A stretch of DNA of 49,648 nt from Myxococcota bacterium (GCA_039030075.1 JBCCEW010000035.1:1-49648), one strand, 5' to 3'; positions 24,900 through 33,228 are shown, counted from the first letter of the stretch. The notes: a model not told the origin generated them from the sequence alone. Numbers and translations are program-made.

Positions 24900-26038
24900 T
24901 GCAGCGGCTCTACTGGCGCCAAGCCCACGTCTCCCGCGTCGTACACGTCCTGGTCGCGGTGATCGCGGCCGGAGCGTTGTTCGCCGCCGAGCGATTCCAG
25001 CAGGTGCGCGTCGAGCCCGACTTCGAGATCAAGCGCGCGGCCGCCCAGCGGATGGAGCGCGGCATGGAGCTGCTGCGCAATCACCGCGTGCGCCGCGTCG
25101 CGCCGGTCGACGCCGCCCTCGACCCGACGGGCTCGGGCATGATCGGGGTCGCGAGCTCGTCCACCACGACGAACGCGGGATCCCTCGCCGCGAAGCGCAC
25201 GACGGCCAACCCGAACTGGGCGGCGGCGATGATCGATCTGCTCCGACGCGCCGGCGTCGAACCCGGCGATGCGGTGGCGATCGGGGTGTCGGGATCGTTC
25301 CCCGCGCTCAACCTCGCCGCCTATGTCGCGGTCGAAGAGATGGGCCTCGAAGCCGTCGCCATCTCGAGCGCGGGGGCGTCGAGCTTCGGCGCGAATCTGC
25401 CGGGCCTGACCTGGCTCGACATGGAACGGCTCCTGGCCGCGGCCGAGATCACCCGCACCCGTTCGGTCGCCGCCTCGCTGGGCGGTACCCGCGACCAGGC
25501 CCTCGGCATGCAGGACCGCGGTCGACGCCAGCTGCGCGCGGCGATCGACCGCAACGACGTCGCCTTCATCGATGTCGACACCGAGCAGACGAGCATCGAC
25601 CAGCGCATGGAGCTCTACGACACCCGCGCCGAGGGCCGTCGCTTCGCCGCCTACATCAACGTCGGCGGCTCGCTCGTCTCGATCGGCCCGAAGTCGGTGA
25701 AGCGCCTGTATCGGGCCGGGGTCAACCTGCGCCCCCATCCCCGCGGCACCCACATCGACAGCGTGATGATGCGCTTCCTGAACGACACGATTCCCGTCAT
25801 CAACCTCTCGAAGGTCGTGCCGCTGGCCGAGAGCTACGGGCTGCCCGTCGAACCCGAGTCGGCGCCCCGGGTCGGCGAGGGCGCGGTCTTCGAGAAGCGC
25901 ACCCACGACCGTCGCCTCGTCGGCGCACTGGTCGTCGGCCTGCTCGCGGCGAGCTTCGCCCTGCTGCGGCTCGACTGGGGCGCACGCCTGGTCGAGCTGG
26001 GCGGCGGCGGAGGGTCGAAGCTCGAGCGCATGGTGTAG
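24899..26038 (+). CDS. pgsW: Poly-gamma-glutamate system protein PgsW
   Basis: This 379-residue protein has an N-terminal membrane anchor (HVLVAVIAAGALFAA), a large extracytoplasmic domain with GDAVAIGVSGSFPALNLAAYVA and AAYINVGGSLVSIGPKSV, and a C-terminal hydrophobic stretch (LVGALVVGLLAASFALLRL). It matches the poly-gamma-glutamate system protein found beside pgsB and pgsC in various bacteria. Start is GTG 24899, sharing one base with the pgsC stop. No pgsA/capA is present in this window, so export or anchoring of the polymer may depend on this protein. Confidence 0.86.
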   Translation: MQRLYWRQAHVSRVVHVLVAVIAAGALFAAERFQQVRVEPDFEIKRAAAQRMERGMELLRNHRVRRVAPVDAALDPTGSGMIGVASSSTTTNAGSLAAKRTTANPNWAAAMIDLLRRAGVEPGDAVAIGVSGSFPALNLAAYVAVEEMGLEAVAISSAGASSFGANLPGLTWLDMERLLAAAEITRTRSVAASLGGTRDQALGMQDRGRRQLRAAIDRNDVAFIDVDTEQTSIDQRMELYDTRAEGRRFAAYINVGGSLVSIGPKSVKRLYRAGVNLRPHPRGTHIDSVMMRFLNDTIPVINLSKVVPLAESYGLPVEPESAPRVGEGAVFEKRTHDRRLVGALVVGLLAASFALLRLDWGARLVELGGGGGSKLERMV

Positions 26039-26071
26039 CTTCCGCAGTTCCCCCGTCGCTTGGAGACTCCC

Positions 26072-26380
26072 TTGGCCGAACCGGGTTTTCGTCACGTCGT
26101 CTTGCTGCAGTTCCAGGAAGGCACCGACGGCGCCGCACGCGAAGCGATTCGCGCCGGCCTGGCCGCCCTGCCCGCCCAGATTCCCGAGCTGCGCGCCTAT
26201 CACTTCGGCGACGATCTCGGCCTGGTCTCGGGCAACTTCGACTTCGGCATCGTCGCCGACTTCGACGACGAGGCGGCCTGGCGCACCTACGTCGATCACC
26301 CGAGCCATCAGGACGTGATCGCGCGCTGCATCAAACCCGTGCTGGCCCAGCGCTTCGCGGTGCAGTTCGCGCTGCGCTGA
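26072..26380 (+). CDS. Dabb-family (A/B barrel) protein
   Basis: This 102-residue protein has the stress-responsive A/B barrel (Dabb) pattern: FRHVVLLQFQEGTDGAAREAI at the start, GNFDFGIVADFDDEAAWRTY, and DHPSHQDVIARCIKPVL at the end. Dabb proteins form dimeric ferredoxin-like barrels; some are cyclases, most have unknown roles. I prefer TTG 26072, which has GGAGA 5 nt upstream, over TTG 26060. An MBL-fold gene follows 4 bp later. Confidence 0.82.
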   Translation: MAEPGFRHVVLLQFQEGTDGAAREAIRAGLAALPAQIPELRAYHFGDDLGLVSGNFDFGIVADFDDEAAWRTYVDHPSHQDVIARCIKPVLAQRFAVQFALR

Positions 26381-26384
26381 CCCG

Positions 26385-27176
26385 TTGGCGGAGACGCCCC
26401 TGCGCATCGCGGACCGCTGGTTCGCACGAAGGAGCCACGGCGACGGCCTGACCCAGCTCTGGGAGCCCCACGCCCACCCGCTCCTGCGCTGCAACATCTG
26501 GCACCTGCGCGGCCGCGACGCCGACCTGCTCGTCGACACGGGGCTCGGGGTGACCTCCCTGCGCCGGGAGCTCCAGGACCTCGTCGACAAGCCGCTCGTC
26601 GCCGTCGCCACCCACATCCACTACGACCACGTCGGCAGCCTCCACGAATTCGGAACCCGCTGCGTGCACCGTGCCGAAGCCGCCCGCATGGCCGACTACC
26701 AGGAGTTCTGTGCGCTCGCGCGCTCCCAGTTCCCCGAGGAACTCCTCGATGGTCTGGCCGCGCTCGACATGCCCGTCGAGCTCCCCGCGCTGATCGACGC
26801 GCTGCCCCACGAGTCCTTCGACGTCGAGGGTTTTCGGACGGCGTCGGCTCCACCGACCCGCGAGCTCCAGGAGGGCGACGCCCTCGACCTGGGCGATCGA
26901 CGCTTCGAGGTGTTGCATCTACCGGGCCACTCGCCCGGCAGCATCGGACTCTGGGAGGCCGACAGCGGCGTGCTCTTCTCGGGAGACGCCATCTACGATG
27001 GCCCGCTGCTCGACACGCTTCCCGATAGCGACATCGACGATTACGTGCGCACGATGGAACGGCTGCGGAGCTTGCCGGTGCAGGTCGTTCACGGCGGCCA
27101 CGACCCGAGCTTCGGGCGAGAACGACTCGTCGAGCTCGCGAGTGCCTACCTCGCCTTCCGAGCCGGCGCGGACTAG
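26385..27176 (+). CDS. MBL-fold metallo-hydrolase
   Basis: This 263-residue metallo-beta-lactamase-fold protein has H77-x-H79-x-D81-H82 (ATHIHYDHVGS), a second metal site His in LPGHSPGSIGLWE, Asp in FSGDAIYDG and a C-terminal His in VVHGGHDPS. The start codon is TTG. It follows the Dabb gene by 4 bp. Its stop codon shares the CTAG with the convergent kinase gene. Substrate unknown. Confidence 0.87.
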   Translation: MAETPLRIADRWFARRSHGDGLTQLWEPHAHPLLRCNIWHLRGRDADLLVDTGLGVTSLRRELQDLVDKPLVAVATHIHYDHVGSLHEFGTRCVHRAEAARMADYQEFCALARSQFPEELLDGLAALDMPVELPALIDALPHESFDVEGFRTASAPPTRELQEGDALDLGDRRFEVLHLPGHSPGSIGLWEADSGVLFSGDAIYDGPLLDTLPDSDIDDYVRTMERLRSLPVQVVHGGHDPSFGRERLVELASAYLAFRAGAD

Positions 27177-28024
27177 ACCCAGTCGGCGAGGGCCTGCTCG
27201 GTGGCCCCGACGTACCCGCCGCCGAATTTGATCGCGTGCACCGTGAGCGGTGCAAGCTGATGGAGGGACACGCGCTCCCGCGAGCCGGGCGCCAGAGGCG
27301 CTACCTCGTCGTACGCGCGATGAGCGGCTTCGCCGAAGCCACCGAACAGACGCATCATCGCGAGGTCGAACTCGCGGTGGCCGCCGTGGGCGGCGGGATC
27401 GATCAACCAGCTGTGCCCCGCGGTGTCGATCAGGCGGTTGCCACCCCAGAGGTCGCCGTGCAGTCGGGCCGGCGGCTCGTCGGGAACACCGAGGGTGTCG
27501 AGTCGCCCGGCGAGCGCCTCGAGAGCCCGGATCGCGCGACCCGGCAACGCATCGCCGTCCTTCGCGAGGCGTGCGAGAGGCAGCAAGCGCTGGCTCGCAA
27601 AGAACTCGGACCAACGCGCGCAGGGCTCGTTGGGCAGGCCGCGGCTCCCGGTGGTGCGGCGGTCTTCACGCCCGAAACAGGGCGCGCCGGCGCGGTGCAG
27701 CTCGGCCAGGGCGCGACCGAACGCGGCTTCGCCCCGGGGCTGCGGCGCGCCGACCTCGATCCACTCGAGGACGAGCAACGGGGGCGCCGTCGACACGGCG
27801 AGGACCTCGGGCACCGGCAGGGCCTCGGCCTCGTGCAGCCACGCGAGTCCACGCGCTTCGGTCTCGAAGAAGTCGGGAGCGGCACCCGCGCGCGTCTTCG
27901 CGAAGACCCGGGCCCCGTTCGCGAGGTCAGCGCGGTAGGCCTGGGCTACGTCGCCTCCCGACACGCCACCCAACTGCTCCACCCGGATCCCGAGCAGGCC
28001 TTCGATCTCGGCGGCGAGGTCCAT
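27173..28024 (-). CDS. Fructosamine kinase-family protein
   Basis: This 283-residue protein kinase-like-fold enzyme has an ATP-site lysine in ARVFAKTRAG, the catalytic loop HGDLWGGNRLID, and the metal-binding LIDPAAHGGHREFDLAMM. This is the fructosamine-3-kinase/ketosamine-kinase family, which phosphorylates sugar adducts on proteins or small amines so they fall off (deglycation). It stands alone on the minus strand; its stop overlaps that of the convergent MBL gene at CTAG. Confidence 0.88.
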   Translation of the reverse strand: MDLAAEIEGLLGIRVEQLGGVSGGDVAQAYRADLANGARVFAKTRAGAAPDFFETEARGLAWLHEAEALPVPEVLAVSTAPPLLVLEWIEVGAPQPRGEAAFGRALAELHRAGAPCFGREDRRTTGSRGLPNEPCARWSEFFASQRLLPLARLAKDGDALPGRAIRALEALAGRLDTLGVPDEPPARLHGDLWGGNRLIDTAGHSWLIDPAAHGGHREFDLAMMRLFGGFGEAAHRAYDEVAPLAPGSRERVSLHQLAPLTVHAIKFGGGYVGATEQALADWV

Positions 28025-28137
28025 CGCACTCCCTTCTCACGCGAGGGGCAGTGTGAACCAGCGACGCGGAGTCGGGTAGCCGTCGAACCCGGGCTTCGCG
28101 TAGGCTGCGGAGCGAAGCCCCAGGAGGAGAACCGACC

Positions 28138-28971
28138 ATGTCCACCCGCTCCCTCGACACCGGCACCGAGACCGTACTGGCCTCGGTCTCCGACTCGGTT
28201 GCCACGCTGACCCTCAATCGGCCCGAGCGTCGCAACGCCCTCAACGGGGAGATGCTGCTCGGCATCGAGCGTGCCCTCGACGCCGCCGAGCGCGACCTCG
28301 ACGTACGCGCGGTGGTGCTCACCGGCGCAGGCGGCGCCTTCTGCGCAGGCGGCGACGTGAAGGGCATGGACGCCCAGAATCGCGGCGACGAAGCGCGTCC
28401 CGGCGGCGGTATCGACGCCGCGATCCACGCGCAGCGCCTCAGCCAGCGAAACACCGCGGGCCGCCTCTACACCCTGCCGAAACCGGTGATCGCTTCGCTC
28501 CCGGGGCCGGCGGCGGGCGCCGGGCTTTCCCTGGCCCTGGCGTGCGACCTGCGTATCGCCTCGGAGCAGGCACTCTTGACCACGGCCTTCGCGAAAGTGG
28601 GCTTCAGCGGCGACTACGGCGGCACCTTCTTCATGACCCAGCTGATCGGCTCGGCGAAGGCCCGCGAGCTCTATTTCCTCTCGGACCGGCTCGACGCGAA
28701 GGAGGCGGAGCGCATCGGGCTCGTGCATCGGGTGGTGCCGGCCGACGCGCTCGAGGACCAGACCCGCGCGCTGGCCCGACGCCTCGCCGAGGGCCCGACG
28801 GTCGCGTATCGCTACATGAAGGAGAACCTCAACCGCGCGGTCGGCGGCGACGTGATGGAGTGTCTCGACCTCGAAGCGACTCACCACGTGCACACCGGCT
28901 TCACCGAGGACCACCGCAACGCCACCCGTGCCTTCGTGGAGAAGCGCACCCCCGAGTTCAAGGGCCGCTGA
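28138..28971 (+). CDS. Enoyl-CoA hydratase/isomerase
   Basis: This crotonase-fold protein has 277 residues. The signature includes LNRPERRNALNGEML, the oxyanion strand GAFCAGGDVKGMD, PGPAAGAGLSLALACDLRIA and KVGFSGDYGGTFFMTQLIG. The usual catalytic Glu positions carry Asp/Gly (GFSGDYGG), so an isomerase or another crotonase reaction is as likely as hydration. It is preceded by AGGAGG 9 nt upstream. The GH25 gene follows after 6 bp. Confidence 0.88.
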   Translation: MSTRSLDTGTETVLASVSDSVATLTLNRPERRNALNGEMLLGIERALDAAERDLDVRAVVLTGAGGAFCAGGDVKGMDAQNRGDEARPGGGIDAAIHAQRLSQRNTAGRLYTLPKPVIASLPGPAAGAGLSLALACDLRIASEQALLTTAFAKVGFSGDYGGTFFMTQLIGSAKARELYFLSDRLDAKEAERIGLVHRVVPADALEDQTRALARRLAEGPTVAYRYMKENLNRAVGGDVMECLDLEATHHVHTGFTEDHRNATRAFVEKRTPEFKGR

Positions 28972-28977
28972 CACGCC

Positions 28978-29730
28978 TTGCTGGGTCGCGCCCTTGCCGT
29001 GCTCGGCATCCTCGCCGGCTTCGCGCTGGTGATCCTGAGCGCCCCGCGTCTCTATCCCTACTTCGAGCCCGCGCGGCTGATCTACGGCGTGCACGGCATC
29101 GACGTGTCCCACCACCAGGGTCCCATCGACTGGCCCGCGGTCGTCGGGGGAGGCGTCGCCTTCGTGTACATGAAGGCGACCGAGGGCGGCGACTTCGTCG
29201 ACCCGCGCTTCGCCGAGAACTGGGCCGGCGCCGCCGACGCGGGCGTGAAGCGCGGCGCCTACCACTTCTTCACCCAGTGCCGTTCGGGCGCAGCCCAGGC
29301 CGCGAACTTCATTCGCGTGGTTCCCCGCGACGCCAGCGCCCTGCGCCACGCCCTCGATGCGGAGCACATGGGACCCTGCCGGGAAGGCCCGGCCGTCGAC
29401 GATGTCGTGGCCGAGATCGAGACGTTCCTCGACCAGGTGCAGGCGCACTACGGCCTGCGCCCGCTCGTCTACACGACGCGCGAGTTCCACCGCACCTATC
29501 TCCGAAACGCGCTCGACCGTGACGGCTTCTGGATTCGCAGCCTGGTGCGCCCCCCGAGCTTCCGAACCCAACACTGGGTCGTGTGGCAGTACCACAACTG
29601 GGGACGCCGCCCCGGCATCGAGGGACCCGTCGACCTCAACGTGCTGCGGTGTCCGCTCTGGAGCGACGACGTCCAGGGCGAGAACGGCTGGACCGTCCCC
29701 TTGCATTGCGCACCGCCGGGGGTCTTCTAA
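28978..29730 (+). CDS. Membrane-anchored GH25 lysozyme
   Basis: This 250-residue glycoside hydrolase family 25 protein has an N-terminal membrane segment (ALAVLGILAGFALVILSAP) and the catalytic domain beginning HGIDVSHHQGPIDWPAVV. It continues with AFVYMKATEGGDFVDPRF, AYHFF, the DAE motif and WQYHNWGRRPGIEGPVDLN. GH25 cleaves the beta-1,4 bond of peptidoglycan, here probably on the outer face of the inner membrane. The start codon is TTG. Its stop lies inside a strong hairpin. Confidence 0.9.
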   Translation: MLGRALAVLGILAGFALVILSAPRLYPYFEPARLIYGVHGIDVSHHQGPIDWPAVVGGGVAFVYMKATEGGDFVDPRFAENWAGAADAGVKRGAYHFFTQCRSGAAQAANFIRVVPRDASALRHALDAEHMGPCREGPAVDDVVAEIETFLDQVQAHYGLRPLVYTTREFHRTYLRNALDRDGFWIRSLVRPPSFRTQHWVVWQYHNWGRRPGIEGPVDLNVLRCPLWSDDVQGENGWTVPLHCAPPGVF

Positions 29731-29740
29731 CCCCCGGCGG
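29713..29740. terminator. Bidirectional hairpin between convergent genes
   Basis: CCGCCGGGGGT (29713-29723) and ACCCCCGGCGG (29730-29740) form a perfect 11-bp stem with the 6-nt loop CTTCTA. It covers the GH25 stop codon and lies 6 bp before the stop of the convergent amidohydrolase gene, so it can act in both directions. It has no T-tract, so Rho-independent release is uncertain; it may be a transcription block or an mRNA 3' end protector. Confidence 0.6.
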
Positions 29741-29746
29741 TCGCGG

Positions 29747-30958
29747 CTAGCCCTGGAAGGTCGCGCGCTCGGGACCGACGCGATCGACCAGCGGGGCCAA
29801 CGCGTCGGTATCGAGGCTGTAGAAGTCGGCGGCGTTCCCGCCCAGCATCGCGGCGATCTCGGCGTCGGGCAGACCGTGGAAGGTCTCGATCTGCTGCTTT
29901 CGCGTGTAGGGCCACGAGCCTTCGGGGTGCGGATAGTCCGAGCCCCACATGATCGAATCGAGGCCGATGTCGTGACGCAGCTCGGCCTCGCGGCGCGGCA
30001 TGCACGACGCTCCGAGCCGCACGTTTCGCGCGAAGTACTCGGAAGGCTTCAAGGAGAGATGGCTGCGGTAGTCACCGAGCTTCTGGGCGTAGTGGGTGAC
30101 GTCGTAGCGGAAGTCGAGGAGCGCCAGATACTCGGGCACCCAGACCGTGGTGCCCTCGGTGATCGCGACCTTCAGCTTCGGGAAGCGCTCGAAGGCACCG
30201 CCCCAGATCATGAAGGTCAGGGGGCGCACGTTCCACATGACGACTTCGGACACGTAGATGCCGACGGCGCCCGGCAGCTTCGGCTGCCCTTCCTCGGGCG
30301 GGATCGGGCCGAAGTAGTCCTCGATCGGCGACGGTCCCGAGTGGAAGTGGATCGGCATGTCGAGCTCTTCGCAGACCGCCCACACCGGGTCGTAGCGCGG
30401 ATGGTGGTACGGCGGCTGCTTACCCCACATCACCGGGAAGACGAGCCCGCGCAGACCGTTCTCCTTCGCCCAGCGAATTTCCGCGACGGAAGCCTCGATG
30501 TCCCAGGACACCGGGACGCAGGCCAGACCGATGCGGCGCTCGGGCTGCATCTGGACGAACTCCGCCATCCAGCGGTTGTGGGCGCGGCAACCTTCCCACT
30601 GCAGCTCGGGAACGACCCCCTCGGTGGGCATCGAGAAGCCTCCACCGAAGGGCGGCGCGTTGCGCTCGGTGACCCCGTCCGGGAAGAGCACTTCCGCGGC
30701 GATGCCATCACCGTCGAGCACCCGGTTGCGGGCGTCGTGGTCCCAGGCTCCGGAGAGGTCGGCGTCGCGTCCCTCGCGCCAGTCGGCGTTGATGTCGGCG
30801 ATGAGGAAGCTCTTCTCCATGCGCTTCGTCATCTCGAGCTGAATCGGAAGCGCGGCGTCGAAGGCATCGTGGAGCTTCGACGGGAGGTAGTCCTTGTAGC
30901 GTTCGGGCGGCAGGCCCGCGTGACCGTCGGAAGAAACGACGAGGTAGCGATCGCTCAT
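29747..30958 (-). CDS. Amidohydrolase-family protein (ACMSD-like)
   Basis: This 403-residue amidohydrolase-2-type TIM barrel protein starts DRYLVVSSDGHAGLPPERY (SDGH metal site). It has MPIHFHSGPSPIEDYFG and ends with LDSIMWGSDYPHPEGSWP, giving an Asp near the C-terminus. Related enzymes include ACMSD and gamma-resorcylate decarboxylases, so decarboxylation or hydrolysis of an aromatic acid is plausible. The start ATG 30958 overlaps the Rieske stop; the preceding ATG 30961 is an alternative. Co-transcribed with the Rieske oxygenase and TetR gene. Confidence 0.88.
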   Translation of the reverse strand: MSDRYLVVSSDGHAGLPPERYKDYLPSKLHDAFDAALPIQLEMTKRMEKSFLIADINADWREGRDADLSGAWDHDARNRVLDGDGIAAEVLFPDGVTERNAPPFGGGFSMPTEGVVPELQWEGCRAHNRWMAEFVQMQPERRIGLACVPVSWDIEASVAEIRWAKENGLRGLVFPVMWGKQPPYHHPRYDPVWAVCEELDMPIHFHSGPSPIEDYFGPIPPEEGQPKLPGAVGIYVSEVVMWNVRPLTFMIWGGAFERFPKLKVAITEGTTVWVPEYLALLDFRYDVTHYAQKLGDYRSHLSLKPSEYFARNVRLGASCMPRREAELRHDIGLDSIMWGSDYPHPEGSWPYTRKQQIETFHGLPDAEIAAMLGGNAADFYSLDTDALAPLVDRVGPERATFQG

Positions 30959-31941
30959 CATCGGCCCTCCCCTTCCGCGACGTCGCCGGGCGGGTTGCAG
31001 TAGAACTGCCGCGCCCACTTCCGGAACTCACCGAGGTAGGTGTCGGCTTCGCACAGGACCGGGCGGGCGCGGTGCACCTTGTTCTTCCAGATCGGCATGT
31101 CCTGCTGCACACCCTCGAGCAGCCGGTTCATCCACTCTTCACCAGCGATGTCCACCAGGTTGTTGGTGGCCGTGAGGAGCCAGCGCGACTCGACGCGCTC
31201 GGCGTCGATCGGGGTCGTCGACGAGTAGAGCAGGAGGCCCGCGTCGGGGATGCCCACGCTGCGCACGGCCGTGAGCCCGAGCCCCCAGGAGTCGCGCACC
31301 AGCGACATCTGGAAGGTGCCGAGCGGCGTCTCCTGCTCGTTGTGCGTGGTGATCCGGTAGTGGGTGCTATCCGGGCTGTACTCGATCTCGGAACTCGAGT
31401 CGCCCACCATGCCGTGGACGTACTGGAAGTGGACCGGATCGTTGTTGTTCTCGTGGGTGTCCTGGACGTAGGCCTCCATCTCGAGCGACTCGAGACGAGG
31501 CTCGGACCAATCGGCGTTGCCGATCTCGGGCATCACCGGGAAGTTCCACTCGGGCGGCTTCGCCTCGGCGTGATGCCAGACGAAGATCATTCCGTTCTTC
31601 TCCTGCACCTCCCACGGGCGCAGTCGCGCCTGGCGCGGGACCCGCTCGCAATAGGGAATGTGCACGCATTCCCCCGAGGTGCCGTCGAACTGCCAGGCGT
31701 GGAAGGGGCAGCGCAGCGTCTCGCCCATCACGCGCCCGCCGTGGCCGAGGTGCGCACCGAGGTGCGGACAGAAGGCGTCCAGCACGCGTGCTTCCCCCGA
31801 GCGGGTGCGGAAGAGCACGAGGTCTTCACCGAAGTAGTGGATCGGGCGCACGTCGCCCGGGCGCAGCTCGCGGCTCCAGCCGACGGCGAACCAGCCGTTC
31901 GGGATCGGAAGCGGATCGTGCCAATCGTCGCGCTTGGCCAT
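30958..31941 (-). CDS. Rieske non-heme iron oxygenase (KshA-like)
   Basis: This 327-residue oxygenase has a Rieske 2Fe-2S centre at C58-x-H60 (CPHLGAHLGHGG) and C78-x2-H81 (CPFHAW). Its catalytic domain carries the mononuclear iron motif around NNNDPVHFQYVHG (Asp168, His171, His176) and DMPIWKNK near the C-terminus. This pattern is closest to the 3-ketosteroid 9-alpha-hydroxylase/cholesterol 7-desaturase group rather than to naphthalene-type dioxygenases. Ferredoxin and reductase partners are not in the window. It lies 3 bp after the TetR gene. Confidence 0.9.
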   Translation of the reverse strand: MAKRDDWHDPLPIPNGWFAVGWSRELRPGDVRPIHYFGEDLVLFRTRSGEARVLDAFCPHLGAHLGHGGRVMGETLRCPFHAWQFDGTSGECVHIPYCERVPRQARLRPWEVQEKNGMIFVWHHAEAKPPEWNFPVMPEIGNADWSEPRLESLEMEAYVQDTHENNNDPVHFQYVHGMVGDSSSEIEYSPDSTHYRITTHNEQETPLGTFQMSLVRDSWGLGLTAVRSVGIPDAGLLLYSSTTPIDAERVESRWLLTATNNLVDIAGEEWMNRLLEGVQQDMPIWKNKVHRARPVLCEADTYLGEFRKWARQFYCNPPGDVAEGEGR

Positions 31942-31944
31942 GGA

Positions 31945-32565
31945 CTACTCCTTCGCTGCGGGCGCCAATGCATCTCCGAGGAAACGCGCGACGGCCGTGG
32001 CTTGTTGCTTGAGCGGGAAATTCTCGAGGTTGGCGTAGTTGAAGGTCAGGACGTAGAACGCCCCGATGATCATCTCGGTCAGGGTCTCGGCGTCGTGACG
32101 CCGGGTAACGTCGCGGGCACGCAGCCCGTCTTCGACGATGGCGCCGAACGCATCGTGCAGGCGACGCGCCTGCTCGGACGGCGAGCCCTGGTCGTGCACC
32201 ACGTGCACCAGCTCGGAAACCAGCTCGCGGGAGAGCGGTCCGGCCTGCAGACTGCGTTCGGCGAACGAGTCGAAGAAGCGCGCGAGGCGATCCGCCGTGT
32301 CCGCGCCTTCCTTGCGTGCGGTCTCGACCTCGATCAAGAGTTCATCGATCGCGCGCTGGGCGATCTCGCGGACGAGGTCCTGCTTCGACGGGAAGTGGTT
32401 GAAGAAGGTCTTCTCGGCGACGTCGGCGCGGGTACAGAGTTCCGCCACCGTAGACGCAGCAACGCCGCGCTCGGCAAAGAGTGCCCGAGCCGTCTCGATC
32501 AGACGGTCGTGGAGCTCGAGCTTGCGGCGCTCACGCCGGGTCAGTTCCGCTCGCTGGGGGTCCAT
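31945..32565 (-). CDS. TetR-family transcriptional regulator
   Basis: This 206-residue TetR-family protein has the helix-turn-helix LIETARALFAERGVAASTVA then ELCTRADVAEKTFFNHFPSK, followed by a helical regulatory domain. It heads the minus-strand operon TetR-Rieske-amidohydrolase (3 nt then overlapping stops). Two related 16-bp palindromes, 20 and 38 bp upstream of the ATG, are likely autoregulatory operators. Confidence 0.92.
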   Translation of the reverse strand: MDPQRAELTRRERRKLELHDRLIETARALFAERGVAASTVAELCTRADVAEKTFFNHFPSKQDLVREIAQRAIDELLIEVETARKEGADTADRLARFFDSFAERSLQAGPLSRELVSELVHVVHDQGSPSEQARRLHDAFGAIVEDGLRARDVTRRHDAETLTEMIIGAFYVLTFNYANLENFPLKQQATAVARFLGDALAPAAKE

Positions 32566-32584
32566 GCCCCGAGTGTGGCCAAGG

Positions 32585-32618
32585 GTACAGCCGGCTGCAA
32601 GATTACACCCAACTGTAA
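32585..32618. promoter_or_regulatory. Paired 16-bp operators before TetR-Rieske operon
   Basis: GTACAGCCGGCTGCAA (32585-32600) and TTACACCCAACTGTAA (32603-32618) are two palindromic sites that share the pattern NTACANCC--CTGNAA; their centres are 18 bp apart. The second has perfect arms (TTACA/TGTAA). They lie immediately upstream of the TetR gene start at 32565, where a repressor would block its own promoter. Confidence 0.65.
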
Positions 32619-32641
32619 CGACAACCCCCCTGGGGGAACCT

Positions 32642-33040
32642 CTACTGGACGCCGAGCAGCTCCACTTCGAAGTGGAGGGTGGCGTTGGCCGGGATCCGCG
32701 GCGGGGCTCCGCGGGCGCCGTAGGCGATCTCCGGCGGGCACACCAAGTTCGCCTTGCCGCCCACCTTCATCATCTGGACCCCCTCGGTCCAGCAGCGGAT
32801 CACGCGGTTCAATGGGAAGCGCGCGGGCTGTCCCTTCTCGACGCTGCTGTCGAACACCTTTCCGTCCGGGAACGTGCCGTGGTAGTGCACCTCGACGATG
32901 TTCGCGGCCTTCGGCTGGGCGCCTTCGCCGACGGTGAGATGCGTGATCTGCAGGCCCGAGGCCGTGGTGATGGTCTCCGGTCCGCCCGGCCCGCAGGCGA
33001 GGGCGAGGATGACGAACAGGAGCGAGACGAGGGTGCGCAT
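32642..33040 (-). CDS. FKBP-type peptidyl-prolyl isomerase lipoprotein
   Basis: This 132-residue protein has a lipoprotein signal (TLVSLLFVILALAC, with a LALAC lipobox, so Cys16 would be lipidated) and one FKBP domain: VEVHYHGTFPDGKVFDSS, FPLNRVIRCWTEGVQMM, and IAYGARGAPPRIPANATL. It resembles FkpA/Mip-type periplasmic foldases but has no dimerisation domain. ATG 33040 has GGAGG 5 nt upstream. Upstream sequence (33041-33228) holds the divergent GST promoter. Confidence 0.88.
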   Translation of the reverse strand: MRTLVSLLFVILALACGPGGPETITTASGLQITHLTVGEGAQPKAANIVEVHYHGTFPDGKVFDSSVEKGQPARFPLNRVIRCWTEGVQMMKVGGKANLVCPPEIAYGARGAPPRIPANATLHFEVELLGVQ

Positions 33041-33144
33041 GGGTCCTCCCGGGTTGCGGCCGGCACGGTAGCGGAAGGGGCGCCATTCGCGGGGACCGTT
33101 TTCGCGTCCCGGTTTTCGCTTCCCCAGCGGACCCCTCGGCCCTA

Positions 33145-33176
33145 GAATTGTCACATAGACTGTCAATTCCTATGTT
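33145..33176 (+). promoter_or_regulatory. Promoter with overlapping palindrome before GST
   Basis: TTGTCA (33148-33153) and TATGTT (33171-33176) are separated by exactly 17 nt, a good sigma-70-like pair. Over the same bases, GAATTGTCA (33145-33153) and TGTCAATTC (33161-33169) form inverted repeats matching at 8 of 9 positions, so a repressor could sit on the -35 region and spacer. The GST start is 53 nt downstream. Confidence 0.55.
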
Positions 33177-33228
33177 CCACTCCGTCCGGCCCGCGCCCGC
33201 CGTCCGCGAGGCAATCCCGAGGAGCCCC

